Positions 7,025-14,051 of a DNA stretch of 32,315 bases are shown piece after piece. Where the stretch lies: the NCBI GenBank assembly GCA_028285205.1, contig JANQQA010000055.1, positions 1-32,315 on the forward strand. Reading direction: 5' to 3'. Source of the stretch: Bythopirellula sp. GTDB lineage: Bacteria; Planctomycetota; Planctomycetia; Pirellulales; Lacipirellulaceae. The notes under the pieces are model-generated. The model saw nothing but the letters and a program-made list of their open reading frames with translations. It did not search any database and was not told the DNA's origin. The first letter of the stretch is position 1, and each line of letters starts with the position of its first letter. The position numbers and the translations under genes were made by a program.

Positions 7025-7413
7025 TGCATTCAGGATTTCGAAAGGCGTTCCCGATGTTGCCAATGGCGGCAGGTTTTCTTCTTCACCTCAACATCGTATT
7101 CATCCAGGGATCGGGGCCGATCAACGTCATCATTCTGACGCTCGTCGGTGTTTCCATTCTTCCGTACGCGGTGTGCGCAGTACTGCTCTTCCGGTTTAGG
7201 CGAGATTTCGAAGCGTTTTTCGGATCACTTTTCCCACTGATGCTGGACATAGGTGTCTACTACTCAGTATATGTCGATCCGAGTCACACGCACGCGGCGC
7301 TGCTATACACAGTAGCGTGGAAGGGGAGCTTGTTCGCTTTGTTTCCCGCGGGGCTAATCGTCGGGTGGCTAGCATCGAGATTCGTCGGTTGGCGTAGGAC
7401 AAATGCAAGCTAA
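7024..7413 (+). CDS. Multi-helix membrane protein starting inside attC
   Basis: 129 aa with about four membrane helices (residues 9-28, 33-56, 65-83 and 95-118) and short basic loops (RFRRDF, RR at the end). Family not recognised. Two points are unusual: the ATG is formed by the last base of R' (GTTAGCATG), so the message has no cassette-encoded leader and must be translated from upstream transcripts, and the TAA stop is part of the R'' box of the following attC (AGCTAAC). The gene therefore fills the cassette completely. Confidence 0.68.
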   Translation: MHSGFRKAFPMLPMAAGFLLHLNIVFIQGSGPINVIILTLVGVSILPYAVCAVLLFRFRRDFEAFFGSLFPLMLDIGVYYSVYVDPSHTHAALLYTVAWKGSLFALFPAGLIVGWLASRFVGWRRTNAS

Positions 7414-7528
7414 CAAGGCGCTGCACTGGCCGCCGGACGTATCTGTCACGGGCCTTGCATCTTATCGTTCATTCTTGCTTTGGCAGGGCCCGCGCCAGAT
7501 ACTGCGCCAGTGAGATAGAGCAATAGAC
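7408..7528 (+). repeat. attC site (R' mutated)
   Basis: R'' AGCTAAC, then AAGGCGCTGCAC and a divergent middle (GGCCTTGCATCTTATC..TTGCTTTGGCAGGGCC). R' reads AATAGAC, so the GTT crossover triplet is lost. Confidence 0.78.
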
Positions 7529-7556
7529 GGAATCTGATAGATTGTCCCGATCAATT

Positions 7557-7580
7557 GTCCGCTGTTGACCCAAAGCGGAC
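7557..7580. repeat. Post-attC palindrome (GTCCGCTGTTGACCCAAAGC..)
   Basis: GTCCGCT..AGCGGAC stem around GTTGACCCAA, directly before the ribosome site (AAAGGAAG) of the methyltransferase gene. It is the longest version of the repeated leader element. Confidence 0.65.
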
Positions 7581-7599
7581 GCATAAAGGAAGCTAGTTT

Positions 7600-8415
7600 A
7601 TGAATCAACAGTACGTTCACGGATACGAGCCAACAGAGGCCGTTCGCTTACAAGATCAGGCCCGCACCCTTGTTGAGCTTCTCCATTCAGACACCCACTA
7701 TCCGAAGGGTAGCGTCGTTCTCGAAGCGGGCTGTGGTGTCGGAGCACAAACCGTGACACTCGCGAAGAGCAGCCCTGACGCAAAAATAGTCTCGATTGAT
7801 ATTTCGGCAGAGTCCATCGCACAGGCGGAGAAGAATGTGCAGGCAGAGGGCATTACTAACGTAGACTTTCAAAGGGCCAACATCTTTTCTTTGCCGTTTG
7901 AGCCCGAGACTTTCGATCACGTTTTCCTCTGCTTCGTTCTTGAGCACCTTTCGAACCCGGTTGATGCCCTGATTAGCCTTAGGTCTGTTTTGAAACCAGG
8001 TGGCACTATTACGGTTGTTGAAGGCGATCACGGGTCAACCTATTTCTATCCCGAAAGTACTGCGGCTGATGCAGCGATCGATTGCCAGGTCGAATTACAG
8101 CGCAGAGCTGGCGGTGACGCCCATATTGGTAGGCAGCTGTATCCACTAATTGCTCAATCTGGTTACGCCCCGGTGCGGGTATCTCCGCGGATGGTATACG
8201 TTGACGCCAGCAAACCGCACCTTGTTGAGGGCTTCACGAAAAGAACGTTCACAGCAATGATTGAGGGCATTCGGGAATCAGCGCTTGAAGCCGGCATCAT
8301 TGATTCAGCGTCGTTCGACGAAGGAATTCGAGCCCTTTACAGAACGGCCGAAACGGACGGCACCTTTGCCTACACTTTCTTTAAGGCAGTCGGACAAAAG
8401 TCTCTGTCGGCCTGA
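7600..8415 (+). CDS. SAM-dependent methyltransferase (UbiE/Methyltransf_11 type)
   Basis: 271 aa, a complete class I methyltransferase. Motif I VVLEAGCGVGAQT (39-51), D67 (SIDIS) as the ribose-binding acid, motif IV FDHVFLCFVLEHL (105-117), then LKPGGTITVVEGDHG (131-145). The C-terminal 100 residues are helical and probably form the substrate cap (RRAGGDAHIGRQLYPLI). The overall layout matches small-molecule methyltransferases of the UbiE-like group. The substrate is unknown. The ATG has AAAGGAAG about 9 bases upstream, one of the better ribosome sites in the window. It is a single-gene cassette. Confidence 0.92.
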   Translation: MNQQYVHGYEPTEAVRLQDQARTLVELLHSDTHYPKGSVVLEAGCGVGAQTVTLAKSSPDAKIVSIDISAESIAQAEKNVQAEGITNVDFQRANIFSLPFEPETFDHVFLCFVLEHLSNPVDALISLRSVLKPGGTITVVEGDHGSTYFYPESTAADAAIDCQVELQRRAGGDAHIGRQLYPLIAQSGYAPVRVSPRMVYVDASKPHLVEGFTKRTFTAMIEGIRESALEAGIIDSASFDEGIRALYRTAETDGTFAYTFFKAVGQKSLSA

Positions 8416-8472
8416 CAGGACCGACCGCTTCTAGCCGAAAGCTGACATTGGAGGGCATCTTCGTGGGATTCC

Positions 8473-8590
8473 GCCTAACGAGTCGCTGCACGGGCCGCCG
8501 GGCGGTGCCTGTCACTGTTCGTGCTACTGTTGCTATTCTTGCGGTAAGAACCGCGCAGTCACCTGGCGCCCGTAAGCTAGGACGTTAGGC
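8473..8590 (+). repeat. attC site (complete, 118 bp long form)
   Basis: R'' GCCTAAC, R' GTTAGGC, with GTCACTGTTCGTGC and TTCTTGCGGTAAGAACCGCG in the middle. It is preceded by the GCCGAAAGCTGACATTGGAG element. Confidence 0.9.
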
Positions 8591-8645
8591 AGCTTGTCCG
8601 AGCAAATGATTACGAATAGAATCGCGCGACTATCAACACCCAACA

Positions 8646-8671
8646 CCCCTAGGGGATCGGCTACCTAGGGG
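8646..8671. promoter_or_regulatory. Inverted repeat CCCCTAGG-N10-CCTAGGGG
   Basis: A perfect 8-bp inverted repeat with a 10-base loop in the leader of the zinc-ribbon gene, 19 bases before its GTG. Each arm contains the self-complementary CCTAGG. It could be an operator for a dimeric repressor or an RNA hairpin close to the ribosome site. Nothing similar is seen in the other leaders. Confidence 0.5.
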
Positions 8672-8690
8672 GAATCAATAGCCGGGGTAT

Positions 8691-8939
8691 GTGTATATAT
8701 GTCAAATCTGCAACAAAGCGATCCCACCTAGAACCCCACAGCAAGATGTTCCCTCCAAAACTCGCAAGAAGCGATACCCTCCACGACCACACGCCAATCA
8801 GCTTCTCGATCCGAAGAGGCCGGGTCAAAGAAAAAAGATAACTAGGGACGATCCGGGCGGCGCCGGTCTCGAGTTTGTGCACGTGCTAAGGGTTTGTCCG
8901 TCATGCGCCAAGTCGACAGTGCCACCGGAGTTTGACTAA
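8691..8939 (+). CDS. Small zinc-ribbon-like conserved protein
   Basis: 82 aa. CQIC near the N-terminus (residues 4-7) and CPSC near the C-terminus form a four-Cys zinc site. Between them lie a basic, Pro-rich stretch (KTRKKRYPPRPHANQ) and DDPGGAGLEFV. The plan (C-x2-C, VPSKTR..YP.RP.AN, DDPGG.G.E.V, C-x2-C) matches a widespread uncharacterised family found in bacteria and phages. The start is GTG, with GGGG 4-7 bases upstream. An overlapping ATG two bases earlier is in another frame and lacks the Cys motif. The role may be nucleic-acid or protein binding, which is inference. Confidence 0.72.
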   Translation: MYICQICNKAIPPRTPQQDVPSKTRKKRYPPRPHANQLLDPKRPGQRKKITRDDPGGAGLEFVHVLRVCPSCAKSTVPPEFD

Positions 8940-8965
8940 TAAGGTTCGGCGCAGCGACAGAAGCT

Positions 8966-9067
8966 GTCTAACAAGTCGCTGCACTTGCTGTCTGGCTACG
9001 TGTCACCATTCTTGCATTCGCAAGAATGCCGCCAGATACTGGCCACAAGTAAGCTAGAGCGTTGGAC
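8966..9067 (+). repeat. attC site (complete, 102 bp)
   Basis: R'' GTCTAAC, R' GTTGGAC (still fits GTTRRRY). The middle is TTGCTGTCTGGC...TTCTTGCATTCGCAAGAATG...GCCAGATACTGGCCACAAG. Confidence 0.88.
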
Positions 9068-9182
9068 GAAATTTTTTGAACGTCAGGCGCGATCCGGCAT
9101 ATCCTGCCAATAGCTGTTGGCCTGTTGCCCAATACCGGTCATTCCGAAAAATCAGACTTTTGCTGTGACAAAATCGGAGATC

Positions 9183-9545
9183 ATGTACATCGAACCAAAG
9201 GGTGGCGTCGCTTCCCTTGATGCGAATATTGGACGTGTGCGTTTTTCCAAGAGTGGCAGACCGTTGGAGTACGACGGCCGCAAGTTTCGATCTCTCAAGG
9301 GCGCAGGATTCAAAGCGAACTACTTCGATGTGAAAAGCGGCAAGCAGTATTGGATTTCGCGTTGCCGGAAGGACGGGAACGATGGTTTGTATCGAACGAC
9401 GATTCACTTCGATGCCGATGTTAGGAAGGAGTATTGGGAGTCCGTTAGAGATATGCCCGAACGACGCGGGCAGGCGTCATTCGTGAGCACTGGCAAGCAT
9501 AAACCGAACGGCCAAGAACCTAAGAATTGGCGGGACAACAAGTAG
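9183..9545 (+). CDS. Conserved hypothetical cassette protein
   Basis: 120 aa, soluble. Starts MYIEPKGG, followed by IGRVRFSKSGRPLEYDGRKF, SLKGAGFKANYFDVKSGKQYWISRC and a KDGNDGLY..DADVRKEYW tail. This is a well-populated uncharacterised family, often seen as solitary cassette-like genes. Databases sometimes carry a misleading DXP-synthase label for it. The start is set at ATG because CGGAGA lies 4-9 bases upstream. GTG at 9165 is an in-frame alternative and the more distant TTG is unlikely. No catalytic motif. Charged C-terminus (NGQEPKNWRDNK). Confidence 0.78.
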   Translation: MYIEPKGGVASLDANIGRVRFSKSGRPLEYDGRKFRSLKGAGFKANYFDVKSGKQYWISRCRKDGNDGLYRTTIHFDADVRKEYWESVRDMPERRGQASFVSTGKHKPNGQEPKNWRDNK

Positions 9546-9620
9546 TGACGGCCGCTTCGACGGTCTTTGAAATCTGGCGTACAAGTACGACCTGAACCGG
9601 CTTACCCAAAAAGGCCCTGT
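9546..9620. other. Junction without attC between two genes
   Basis: A GGCCGCTTCGACGGTC stub of the palindromic element follows the stop, but no R'', L' or R' is present. The two flanking genes therefore either form one two-gene cassette or have lost the attC between them. Confidence 0.5.
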
Positions 9621-9623
9621 GTG

Positions 9624-10028
9624 ATGTCGATCCCACTCAGACTGAATCTGGCTTGGAGTCTGCTAATGTTTGTAGCATTCGGCGCTCTTGCAGTCGGCGG
9701 CTATACGCATTCGAGAGGTGTTTTTATTCTGGCATCGATGGCGTATGTCTATATCGCAGTGTCCGCCCTACGAATGAATCGCTGGATGATTGGCATCAGC
9801 GTATTTATCGCCGCCGTCGCAGCAGTGTATTCGGCTCCAACAGTCATCACAAATACGTGGCTGTTTCTCACAGGTCACGAATTGTTCGTCGATTCCCCTT
9901 CCACGATACTGGTTATTGCTCTCGACGCTGCGATATTCGCATTACCTGCGACTATTCTGTCAATACTATATCTTCTGAATTCTCGGTCCCTTGCCCGCGT
10001 CTTCCGGATTGAGCCCCGTGATGGTTAG
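9624..10028 (+). CDS. Four-helix membrane protein, unknown function
   Basis: 134 aa with four likely membrane helices (about residues 9-26, 31-47, 52-73 and 92-117). The C-terminus is basic (RSLARVFRIEPRDG). The ATG (or the adjacent GTG) is favoured by AAAAAGG about 8-14 bases upstream. A longer TTG start at 9567 would place 19 polar residues first. It follows the previous gene without an attC, so both may be co-transcribed in one cassette. Family not recognised. Confidence 0.65.
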   Translation: MSIPLRLNLAWSLLMFVAFGALAVGGYTHSRGVFILASMAYVYIAVSALRMNRWMIGISVFIAAVAAVYSAPTVITNTWLFLTGHELFVDSPSTILVIALDAAIFALPATILSILYLLNSRSLARVFRIEPRDG

Positions 10029-10072
10029 TGCCTCGTCGAGGTCAAACAACCGCTCTACGCTATGCAGATGCG

Positions 10073-10178
10073 GCCTAACCAATCGCTGCACAGGCCACGA
10101 CGCACCTGTCACACGCTTTGCGGTTGGAGGCAACGACAGCGCCAGGCGGGCCGTTGCCAGTAAGCTAGAAAGTTAGCA
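10073..10178 (+). repeat. attC site (complete, 106 bp, distinct subfamily)
   Basis: R'' GCCTAAC, R' GTTAGCA. The middle differs from the common types: GCCACGACGCACCTGTCACA, CAACGACAGCGCCAGGCG, CCGTTGCCAGTAAGC. The only close relative in the window is the attC at 21697. Confidence 0.88.
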
Positions 10179-10181
10179 GCT

Positions 10182-10556
10182 ATGCACGTCTTTCTTCTCA
10201 CTCATACTCATGTTCTTCCGACAGGCGACCAGGATGAAAAGCTCATCGGAATCTACTCGTCAGAGCCTAATGCGCGTGCTGCAATCGACCGGTTGTCCGC
10301 CGAACCAGGGTTTGCGGGTTCTATCGACGGATTCCAGGTAGACACCTATGAGGTTGATCAAGATCATTGGGTTGACGGGTTTGGGGCCGAGCCAAGCTCA
10401 GGCTGGACTGTGGTCCGCCAAGACGACAACGGCAATGAAGTCGAAATGGCTACCGGACTGACCGAAGAGTCTGCTAAGAAGATGGTCGAGGAGTTTACGT
10501 CCCGTGGCCACAAGCAGATTTACTGGGCAAAAGACTCACGAAACTCAGCAGCCTGA
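10182..10556 (+). CDS. DUF7336-domain protein
   Basis: 124 aa, soluble and acidic. MHVFLLTHTHVLPTGDQDEK, KLIGIYSSEPNARAAIDRL, PGFAGSIDGFQVDTYEVDQD and HWVDGF follow the DUF7336 plan (K.F.L.H.....DE.K.IGVYS....A..AI..L...PGF...P.GF.ID.Y.ID.D.W.EGF). The family function is unknown. An extra C-terminal 40 residues (LTEESAKKMVEEFTSRGHKQ) form a helix-strand unit. The ATG lies only 4 bases beyond R', so translation must use sequence inside attC (GAAAGTTAG). Confidence 0.82.
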   Translation: MHVFLLTHTHVLPTGDQDEKLIGIYSSEPNARAAIDRLSAEPGFAGSIDGFQVDTYEVDQDHWVDGFGAEPSSGWTVVRQDDNGNEVEMATGLTEESAKKMVEEFTSRGHKQIYWAKDSRNSAA

Positions 10557-10668
10557 TAATGCGCTGAACTGACCGCCCGGGCGCATCCATCACACTTCGC
10601 GCAATGTTATGATTTACGGCCTCGCACGAAGTACGCCAACTGCTGGCGCCAGTGAGCCAACGCTAGAC
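10551..10668 (+). repeat. attC site (degenerate, about 118 bp)
   Basis: R'' reads GCCTGAT and R' GCTAGAC. The middle still shows TGCGCTGAACTGACCGCCCG, CGCGCAATG and GCTGGCGCCAGTGAGCCAAC. Confidence 0.65.
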
Positions 10669-10685
10669 AACTCAATAGCTTCATC

Positions 10686-11174
10686 GTGGACCGAATCGAG
10701 CTCACGTATTCCAAGCCGCTAATCGCGCGGACCATCCGGGCGTATTGGGTCCAACAGGTCGGTTGGCTACTGCCAGCGGTGACTCTAGGAATGGCGCCCC
10801 TTGCGGTGCATCTGCTTCTCTCTGGGGACCGCTCCTGGCTTCTCGGCGTGGTGTCAGTAGCTGTCTTACTAAGCATAGCAATGATGATTGCGATCTACGT
10901 CGTGCAACTTCGGCGTTCGATTGCCAAATTCAACGCTATGGGGGAGCCGCGTGCGGTCTTGACGATAGGAGGCGATTTTCTTCGAATTGAGTCGAGTGCC
11001 GGGGCTTCGGAGATTCCTTGGAAATCGATAACCAAAGCTCGTCGATATGACGAGTTCTGGCTCTTGTATCTGGACAGTGCAGTATTCATTACAGTCCCGA
11101 CGGTAGGACTCACTGAACGTGAATTGGAATCCATATCCGATAGAATCTCGGATTCGGGAGCAAGAGTTGCCTAA
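10686..11174 (+). CDS. YcxB-like membrane protein
   Basis: 162 aa. A helical N-terminus, two membrane helices (about residues 22-46 and 50-76), then a beta-rich soluble domain: AVLTIGGDFLRIESSAGASE, IPWKSITKARRYDEFWLLYLD, VFITVPTVGLTERELESI. The sequence IPW..I.K....DEFWLLYLD followed by I.VP...L is the C-terminal YcxB-like signature. The role of this family is unknown. The GTG start is preceded by no clear ribosome site. The TAA stop is part of an R'' box (GCCTAAC) whose attC is otherwise missing. Confidence 0.75.
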   Translation: MDRIELTYSKPLIARTIRAYWVQQVGWLLPAVTLGMAPLAVHLLLSGDRSWLLGVVSVAVLLSIAMMIAIYVVQLRRSIAKFNAMGEPRAVLTIGGDFLRIESSAGASEIPWKSITKARRYDEFWLLYLDSAVFITVPTVGLTERELESISDRISDSGARVA

Positions 11175-11182
11175 CAAGCCAC
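11169..11182 (+). repeat. attC stub (R'' only)
   Basis: GCCTAACAAGCC is an R'' and the first L'' bases. The rest of the attC is deleted and the next gene starts 16 bases later, so the two cassettes are fused. Confidence 0.6.
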
Positions 11183-11190
11183 GAGACGCA

Positions 11191-11598
11191 ATGAGATTGC
11201 AGCACCTCGTAATTCTCAGCTTTTCGTTAAGTCTGATCGCACAGGCGAACGATAGCATCGATTTGGAGATGTCGGCCAAGATTATGGCCGAGACCCATCT
11301 CGAGAAGACTGGTGAAAAAATGCGGAGTGGTCTGGATGCCTTGGGTCACACTCCAGAGGAAGTCGAACGGATTCTTGGACGGTACTTTCAGCAGGTGGCG
11401 CACTGCACTATTGACGCACTCGTTGCTCAGACTACCGCCGAATCTCTCCCGTTGGAGCCATACCTAAGGTTCTTTGAAAAGGGACGGGGCGGCCCAGATG
11501 AACTCGAGTTGCTTACAGCCATCGATTTTCAAGCATTGAAAGAAAGAATAAATCCATGCACAGCGGCAGCGTATCACCAGACGGGCCTTCAAAACTGA
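11191..11598 (+). CDS. Secreted protein of unknown function
   Basis: 135 aa. Residues 1-17 (MRLQHLVILSFSLSLIAQA) form a signal peptide with likely cleavage before NDS. The mature part is a helical domain with ETHLEKTGEKMRSGLDALGH, a VAHCTIDALVAQ segment and a second Cys in INPCTAAAY, so one disulfide is possible. It was probably carried by a separate cassette that fused to the YcxB-like gene after attC loss. The ATG is chosen at the signal peptide; the frame is open further upstream within the previous gene. Confidence 0.65.
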   Translation: MRLQHLVILSFSLSLIAQANDSIDLEMSAKIMAETHLEKTGEKMRSGLDALGHTPEEVERILGRYFQQVAHCTIDALVAQTTAESLPLEPYLRFFEKGRGGPDELELLTAIDFQALKERINPCTAAAYHQTGLQN

Positions 11599-11608
11599 GC
11601 CTCGTGCC

Positions 11609-11647
11609 GGCTAACAAGGCGCTGCACTGACCGCCCGAAGGTTGGCT
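11609..11647 (+). repeat. attC site, 3' part lost
   Basis: GGCTAACAAGGCGCTGCACTGACCGCCCG is followed by unrelated sequence. GTTGGCT at the end fits an R' by chance or as a very short site. It probably cannot act as a normal attC. Confidence 0.6.
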
Positions 11648-11695
11648 CGCCCGATACCAATGGGATGACTCCAACGACATTGAGAAGTTGTACGA

Positions 11696-12226
11696 ATGAA
11701 TCAGCGAACCATGCACCTGCGGCACATTGACCCGGATGACGGAGCGGAAGTTCACCGGTTGCTGTGTGTACCGGAGGTTTATGAGTATTTGGCCGATGGA
11801 GTGGAGCCCTCGCCATCCATCACATCGGACTGGATTAGCGCTGCGGCCAATGATTCAGTCCCATATGGAGGCGGCTTATGGGCCCTGACGCGCCCGAACG
11901 AGCGCCAGATTCTCGGTTTGGTGAGGCTTGCCGATGATGGGAAGGGCGAATTGGAATTGACCTATCTTCTCCATCCAAGTGTCTGGGGTTTTGGCTACGC
12001 GACCCGGATGGCGCACACTGCAATGGATCATGGGTTCGGAACCGGGTTGGTGTCAGCCATTTGGGCCGGTGCAGATGAGCCAAATACGGCCTCTATCTCG
12101 GTTATGAAAAGACTCGGTATGAATTTTCGCCGCAAAGTAGAATATCCAGCCGGCGTTGGAGTGGAGTACGTGATGGAGTCCACGGCATTCGACAGCAGTC
12201 GAATCGAGCTTCTGTCAATAGTTTGA
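11696..12226 (+). CDS. GNAT acetyltransferase (RimJ/RimL-like)
   Basis: 176 aa. The opening MHLRHIDPDDGAEVHRLL is the strand-helix start of RimJ/RimL-type GNAT enzymes. Acetyl-CoA motif A is represented by ELTYLLHPSVWGFGYATRMA (residues 87-106), and the NTASISVMKRLGM segment (130-142) is the classic motif B that packs on the CoA. Enzymes of this type acetylate amino groups of proteins or small molecules; resistance functions are known for some. The substrate here is unknown. No strong ribosome site precedes the ATG. Confidence 0.88.
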   Translation: MNQRTMHLRHIDPDDGAEVHRLLCVPEVYEYLADGVEPSPSITSDWISAAANDSVPYGGGLWALTRPNERQILGLVRLADDGKGELELTYLLHPSVWGFGYATRMAHTAMDHGFGTGLVSAIWAGADEPNTASISVMKRLGMNFRRKVEYPAGVGVEYVMESTAFDSSRIELLSIV

Positions 12227-12277
12227 CCAATCGGTTTGGCCGAAAGCCGACATTGCAGACCGTATGCGCAGGATTTC

Positions 12278-12326
12278 GTCTAACAAGGCGCTGCACGGGC
12301 TGCCCGCAGGACCAAAAACGTCAGAA
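12278..12326 (+). repeat. attC site (shrunken, 49 bp)
   Basis: R'' GTCTAAC plus AAGGCGCTGCACGGGCTGCC is normal. The 3' side is reduced to GCAGGACCAAAAAC and R' reads GTCAGAA. It is preceded by the GGTTTGGCCGAAAGCCGACA element. Confidence 0.65.
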
Positions 12327-12367
12327 GAATCCAGGACTTTCAATTCGATTAGCTATCAATCAGTTCT

Positions 12368-12381
12368 GGGGGGTCGCCCCC
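12368..12381. other. GC stem-loop in a 5' leader
   Basis: GGGGGGTCGCCCCC can form a tight hairpin 11 bases before the ribosome site (AAGGAC) of the next gene. It could influence translation or be a remnant of the former attC stem. Confidence 0.35.
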
Positions 12382-12406
12382 TATCAGCTCGAAGGACAAT
12401 CCGCGA

Positions 12407-12802
12407 ATGTCACCGTTAGAAGCAATAGAACAACGGCTAGCTGTTGCGCTAACCGCGTTGGACAGCGCTGCTGGACTAGTACGAGAAGCGCAGGAACTGG
12501 ATGACTCTGCAAACCTCCGGTACCTTGGAACTGCCATTAATGCCGCTTGGGAACTGAGAGAGACGATTCAAAAGATTCGGCCAGACCTGAAGCATCAAAT
12601 GGTCGTAGAACGGGACGATGATCCAGACCGTTTCGAGCGACTAGGTCAGATAGCACACTCTGCATACGAAGCGGAAACGTCGGGGGACCTAGCGCTCGCT
12701 GCACAGGGTCTCCGAGAGTTACTGCAGCAATCGACACGCGGGCATTACGCACTGATTGCGGAGGCCGGATTGTTTCGAACTCAAGCGAAAGCAGGAGATT
12801 AG
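12407..12802 (+). CDS. Helical hypothetical protein
   Basis: 131 aa, soluble, Ala/Leu/Glu-rich and almost all helical: LEAIEQRLAVALTALDSAAG, ELRETIQKIRPDLK, then DDPDRFERLGQIAHSAYEAE and LALAAQGLRELLQQS. The C-terminal part resembles a TPR-like helical hairpin but no repeat is clear. The ATG has AAGGAC 9-14 bases upstream. Function unknown. It is followed by another gene without an intervening attC. Confidence 0.65.
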   Translation: MSPLEAIEQRLAVALTALDSAAGLVREAQELDDSANLRYLGTAINAAWELRETIQKIRPDLKHQMVVERDDDPDRFERLGQIAHSAYEAETSGDLALAAQGLRELLQQSTRGHYALIAEAGLFRTQAKAGD

Positions 12803-12900
12803 TTGTCTTCGTTACGATCTGCCCTGGAACGCATCTGCGTCCTTCTGACCCATTACGGACATAAGGAATCCCAGAGATCAGCTACGAATTACAACTTGTT

Positions 12901-13236
12901 TTGGGCATTGCCGGCTTGCTCAGTTTGGTCGCGCTTTACATCTTTTTTTCATACTACTATTACGTCGAAATGCGTCCCGACGTAATTGTCGCGGGATTCG
13001 CGTTGTTCGGACTCGCTTGCTGGCTGCTCTTCTATTCCTTTGACGATTATGTCCCGCGATGGACCATGCGCTCGGTCGCTGGTCTGCTAATGCTTTTGGC
13101 AGTTCTTCCATTTTGGCGAGCGCATCGCGAGAAATCTTCCGGGAAGCGCAGAAGGACAATGGCTGACAAGCTCTTTTATTACTTCATGTTCGTGGCCTTA
13201 ATCTTCGCTGCAATTCGTCAATTGTCGACAATCTGA
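12901..13236 (+). CDS. Three-helix membrane protein with uncertain start
   Basis: 111 aa from TTG with three or four membrane helices (about residues 3-21, 28-46, 58-72 and 88-104) and a basic loop (REKSSGKRRRT). The frame is open back to 12865 and would read ISYELQLVLGIAGLL from an ATC codon placed 9 bases after AAGGA. No ATG/GTG is available there, so either the TTG is used or the original ATG has mutated. A trace of the palindromic leader (CTGACCCATTACGGAC) lies just before AAGGA. Family not recognised. Confidence 0.5.
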   Translation: MGIAGLLSLVALYIFFSYYYYVEMRPDVIVAGFALFGLACWLLFYSFDDYVPRWTMRSVAGLLMLLAVLPFWRAHREKSSGKRRRTMADKLFYYFMFVALIFAAIRQLSTI

Positions 13237-13291
13237 GGGGCGTCCGCTAACGGCGGAAAGCTGACGTAGGACGGTATCTGCGCAAGATTCC

Positions 13292-13413
13292 GTCTGACAA
13301 GGGGCTGCACGCCCCCCCCCCGGACGGTGCCTGTCACGGTTCTTGCAGTTTGTTGCTATTCTTGGGCAAGAACCGCGCCAGTCACCTGGCGCCCGTAAGC
13401 TATTACGTTAGAC
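13292..13413 (+). repeat. attC site (long form, with C10 run)
   Basis: R'' GTCTGAC (one mismatch), R' GTTAGAC. The usual GGGCCGCCGG block is replaced by a run of ten C at 13312-13321. The rest is the long-form middle. Confidence 0.82.
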
Positions 13414-13451
13414 GAAACCTGAAACCAACTATCTCGTCGGGAGCAACTATC

Positions 13452-13859
13452 GTGGAAAAGCCTGTGATGATAGGTGCGAAGTTTGGCTTAGGATTCGTCG
13501 TCGTGTTCGTGCTCGTCGGGTTCGCGTTCGACTACGCGAGATTGTCACTACTCGACTCTTTGTATCCTGAGTTGTCATTTGGGGAGCCACAGATAATTCG
13601 TAGCGAGCCAGTCGTCCGGGGCGGTGTTTTCGTAGTCCTGGCAACAGTCAAGAACACTGGTGACGTCGGGATCACATTCGATGCAGAAGCCACCATTCTG
13701 GGTTCAGAAGGAGATTTTCTGGATACCTGCCATACAGAGCGATCCTTCGACCTGGCGCCTTCGGCCGAGCTGAGCTTCGTAGCTACCTGCGCGATTGGTC
13801 CGGTCGACGACTCAGGCTCATCCATTCAGGTCGCGAATGCAACGCTACAGTTCTACTAA
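13452..13859 (+). CDS. Membrane-anchored beta-sandwich protein (FxLYD-like)
   Basis: 135 aa. An N-terminal membrane helix (about residues 8-28, GLGFVVVFVLVGFAF) and an extracytoplasmic domain: QIIRSEPVVRGGVFVVLATV, KNTGDVGITFDAEATILGSE, DTCHTERSFDLAPSAELSFV. The plan (V.G.V.N.G......V.....D..G....).....L.PG....F) matches small immunoglobulin-like FxLYD-type domains. Two Cys could form a disulfide. The start is GTG with GGGAG 8 bases upstream; GTG/ATG at 13464/13467 are alternatives. Its role is unknown. Confidence 0.6.
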   Translation: MEKPVMIGAKFGLGFVVVFVLVGFAFDYARLSLLDSLYPELSFGEPQIIRSEPVVRGGVFVVLATVKNTGDVGITFDAEATILGSEGDFLDTCHTERSFDLAPSAELSFVATCAIGPVDDSGSSIQVANATLQFY

Positions 13860-13915
13860 CTTTCAGAACCCGTCGTTCAGAAACCAGATACCGGAGGGCA
13901 GCTGCGTGGGATTCC

Positions 13916-14035
13916 GTTTAGCAAGGCGCTGCACGGGCCGCCGAGCGGTGCCTGTCAGGGTTCTTGCAGTTTACTGCTGTTCTTGTAGCAACAACCGCGC
14001 CAATCACCTGGTGCTGTAAACTAGAACGTTCAGTC
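13916..14035 (+). repeat. attC site (degenerate ends, about 120 bp)
   Basis: R'' GTTTAGC and R' GTTCAGTC (an extra C appears inserted). The long-form middle is still clear (GGTTCTTGCAGTTTACTGC, CCAATCACCTGGTGC). Confidence 0.75.
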
Positions 14036-14051
14036 GTACCGGAGATTTTGC

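Noticed and set aside
9653..10012. Second plus-strand frame inside the 9624-10028 gene
   Set aside because: It is an overlapping shadow with unnatural Ser/Arg/Cys content. The hydrophobic frame gives clear membrane helices and a ribosome site.
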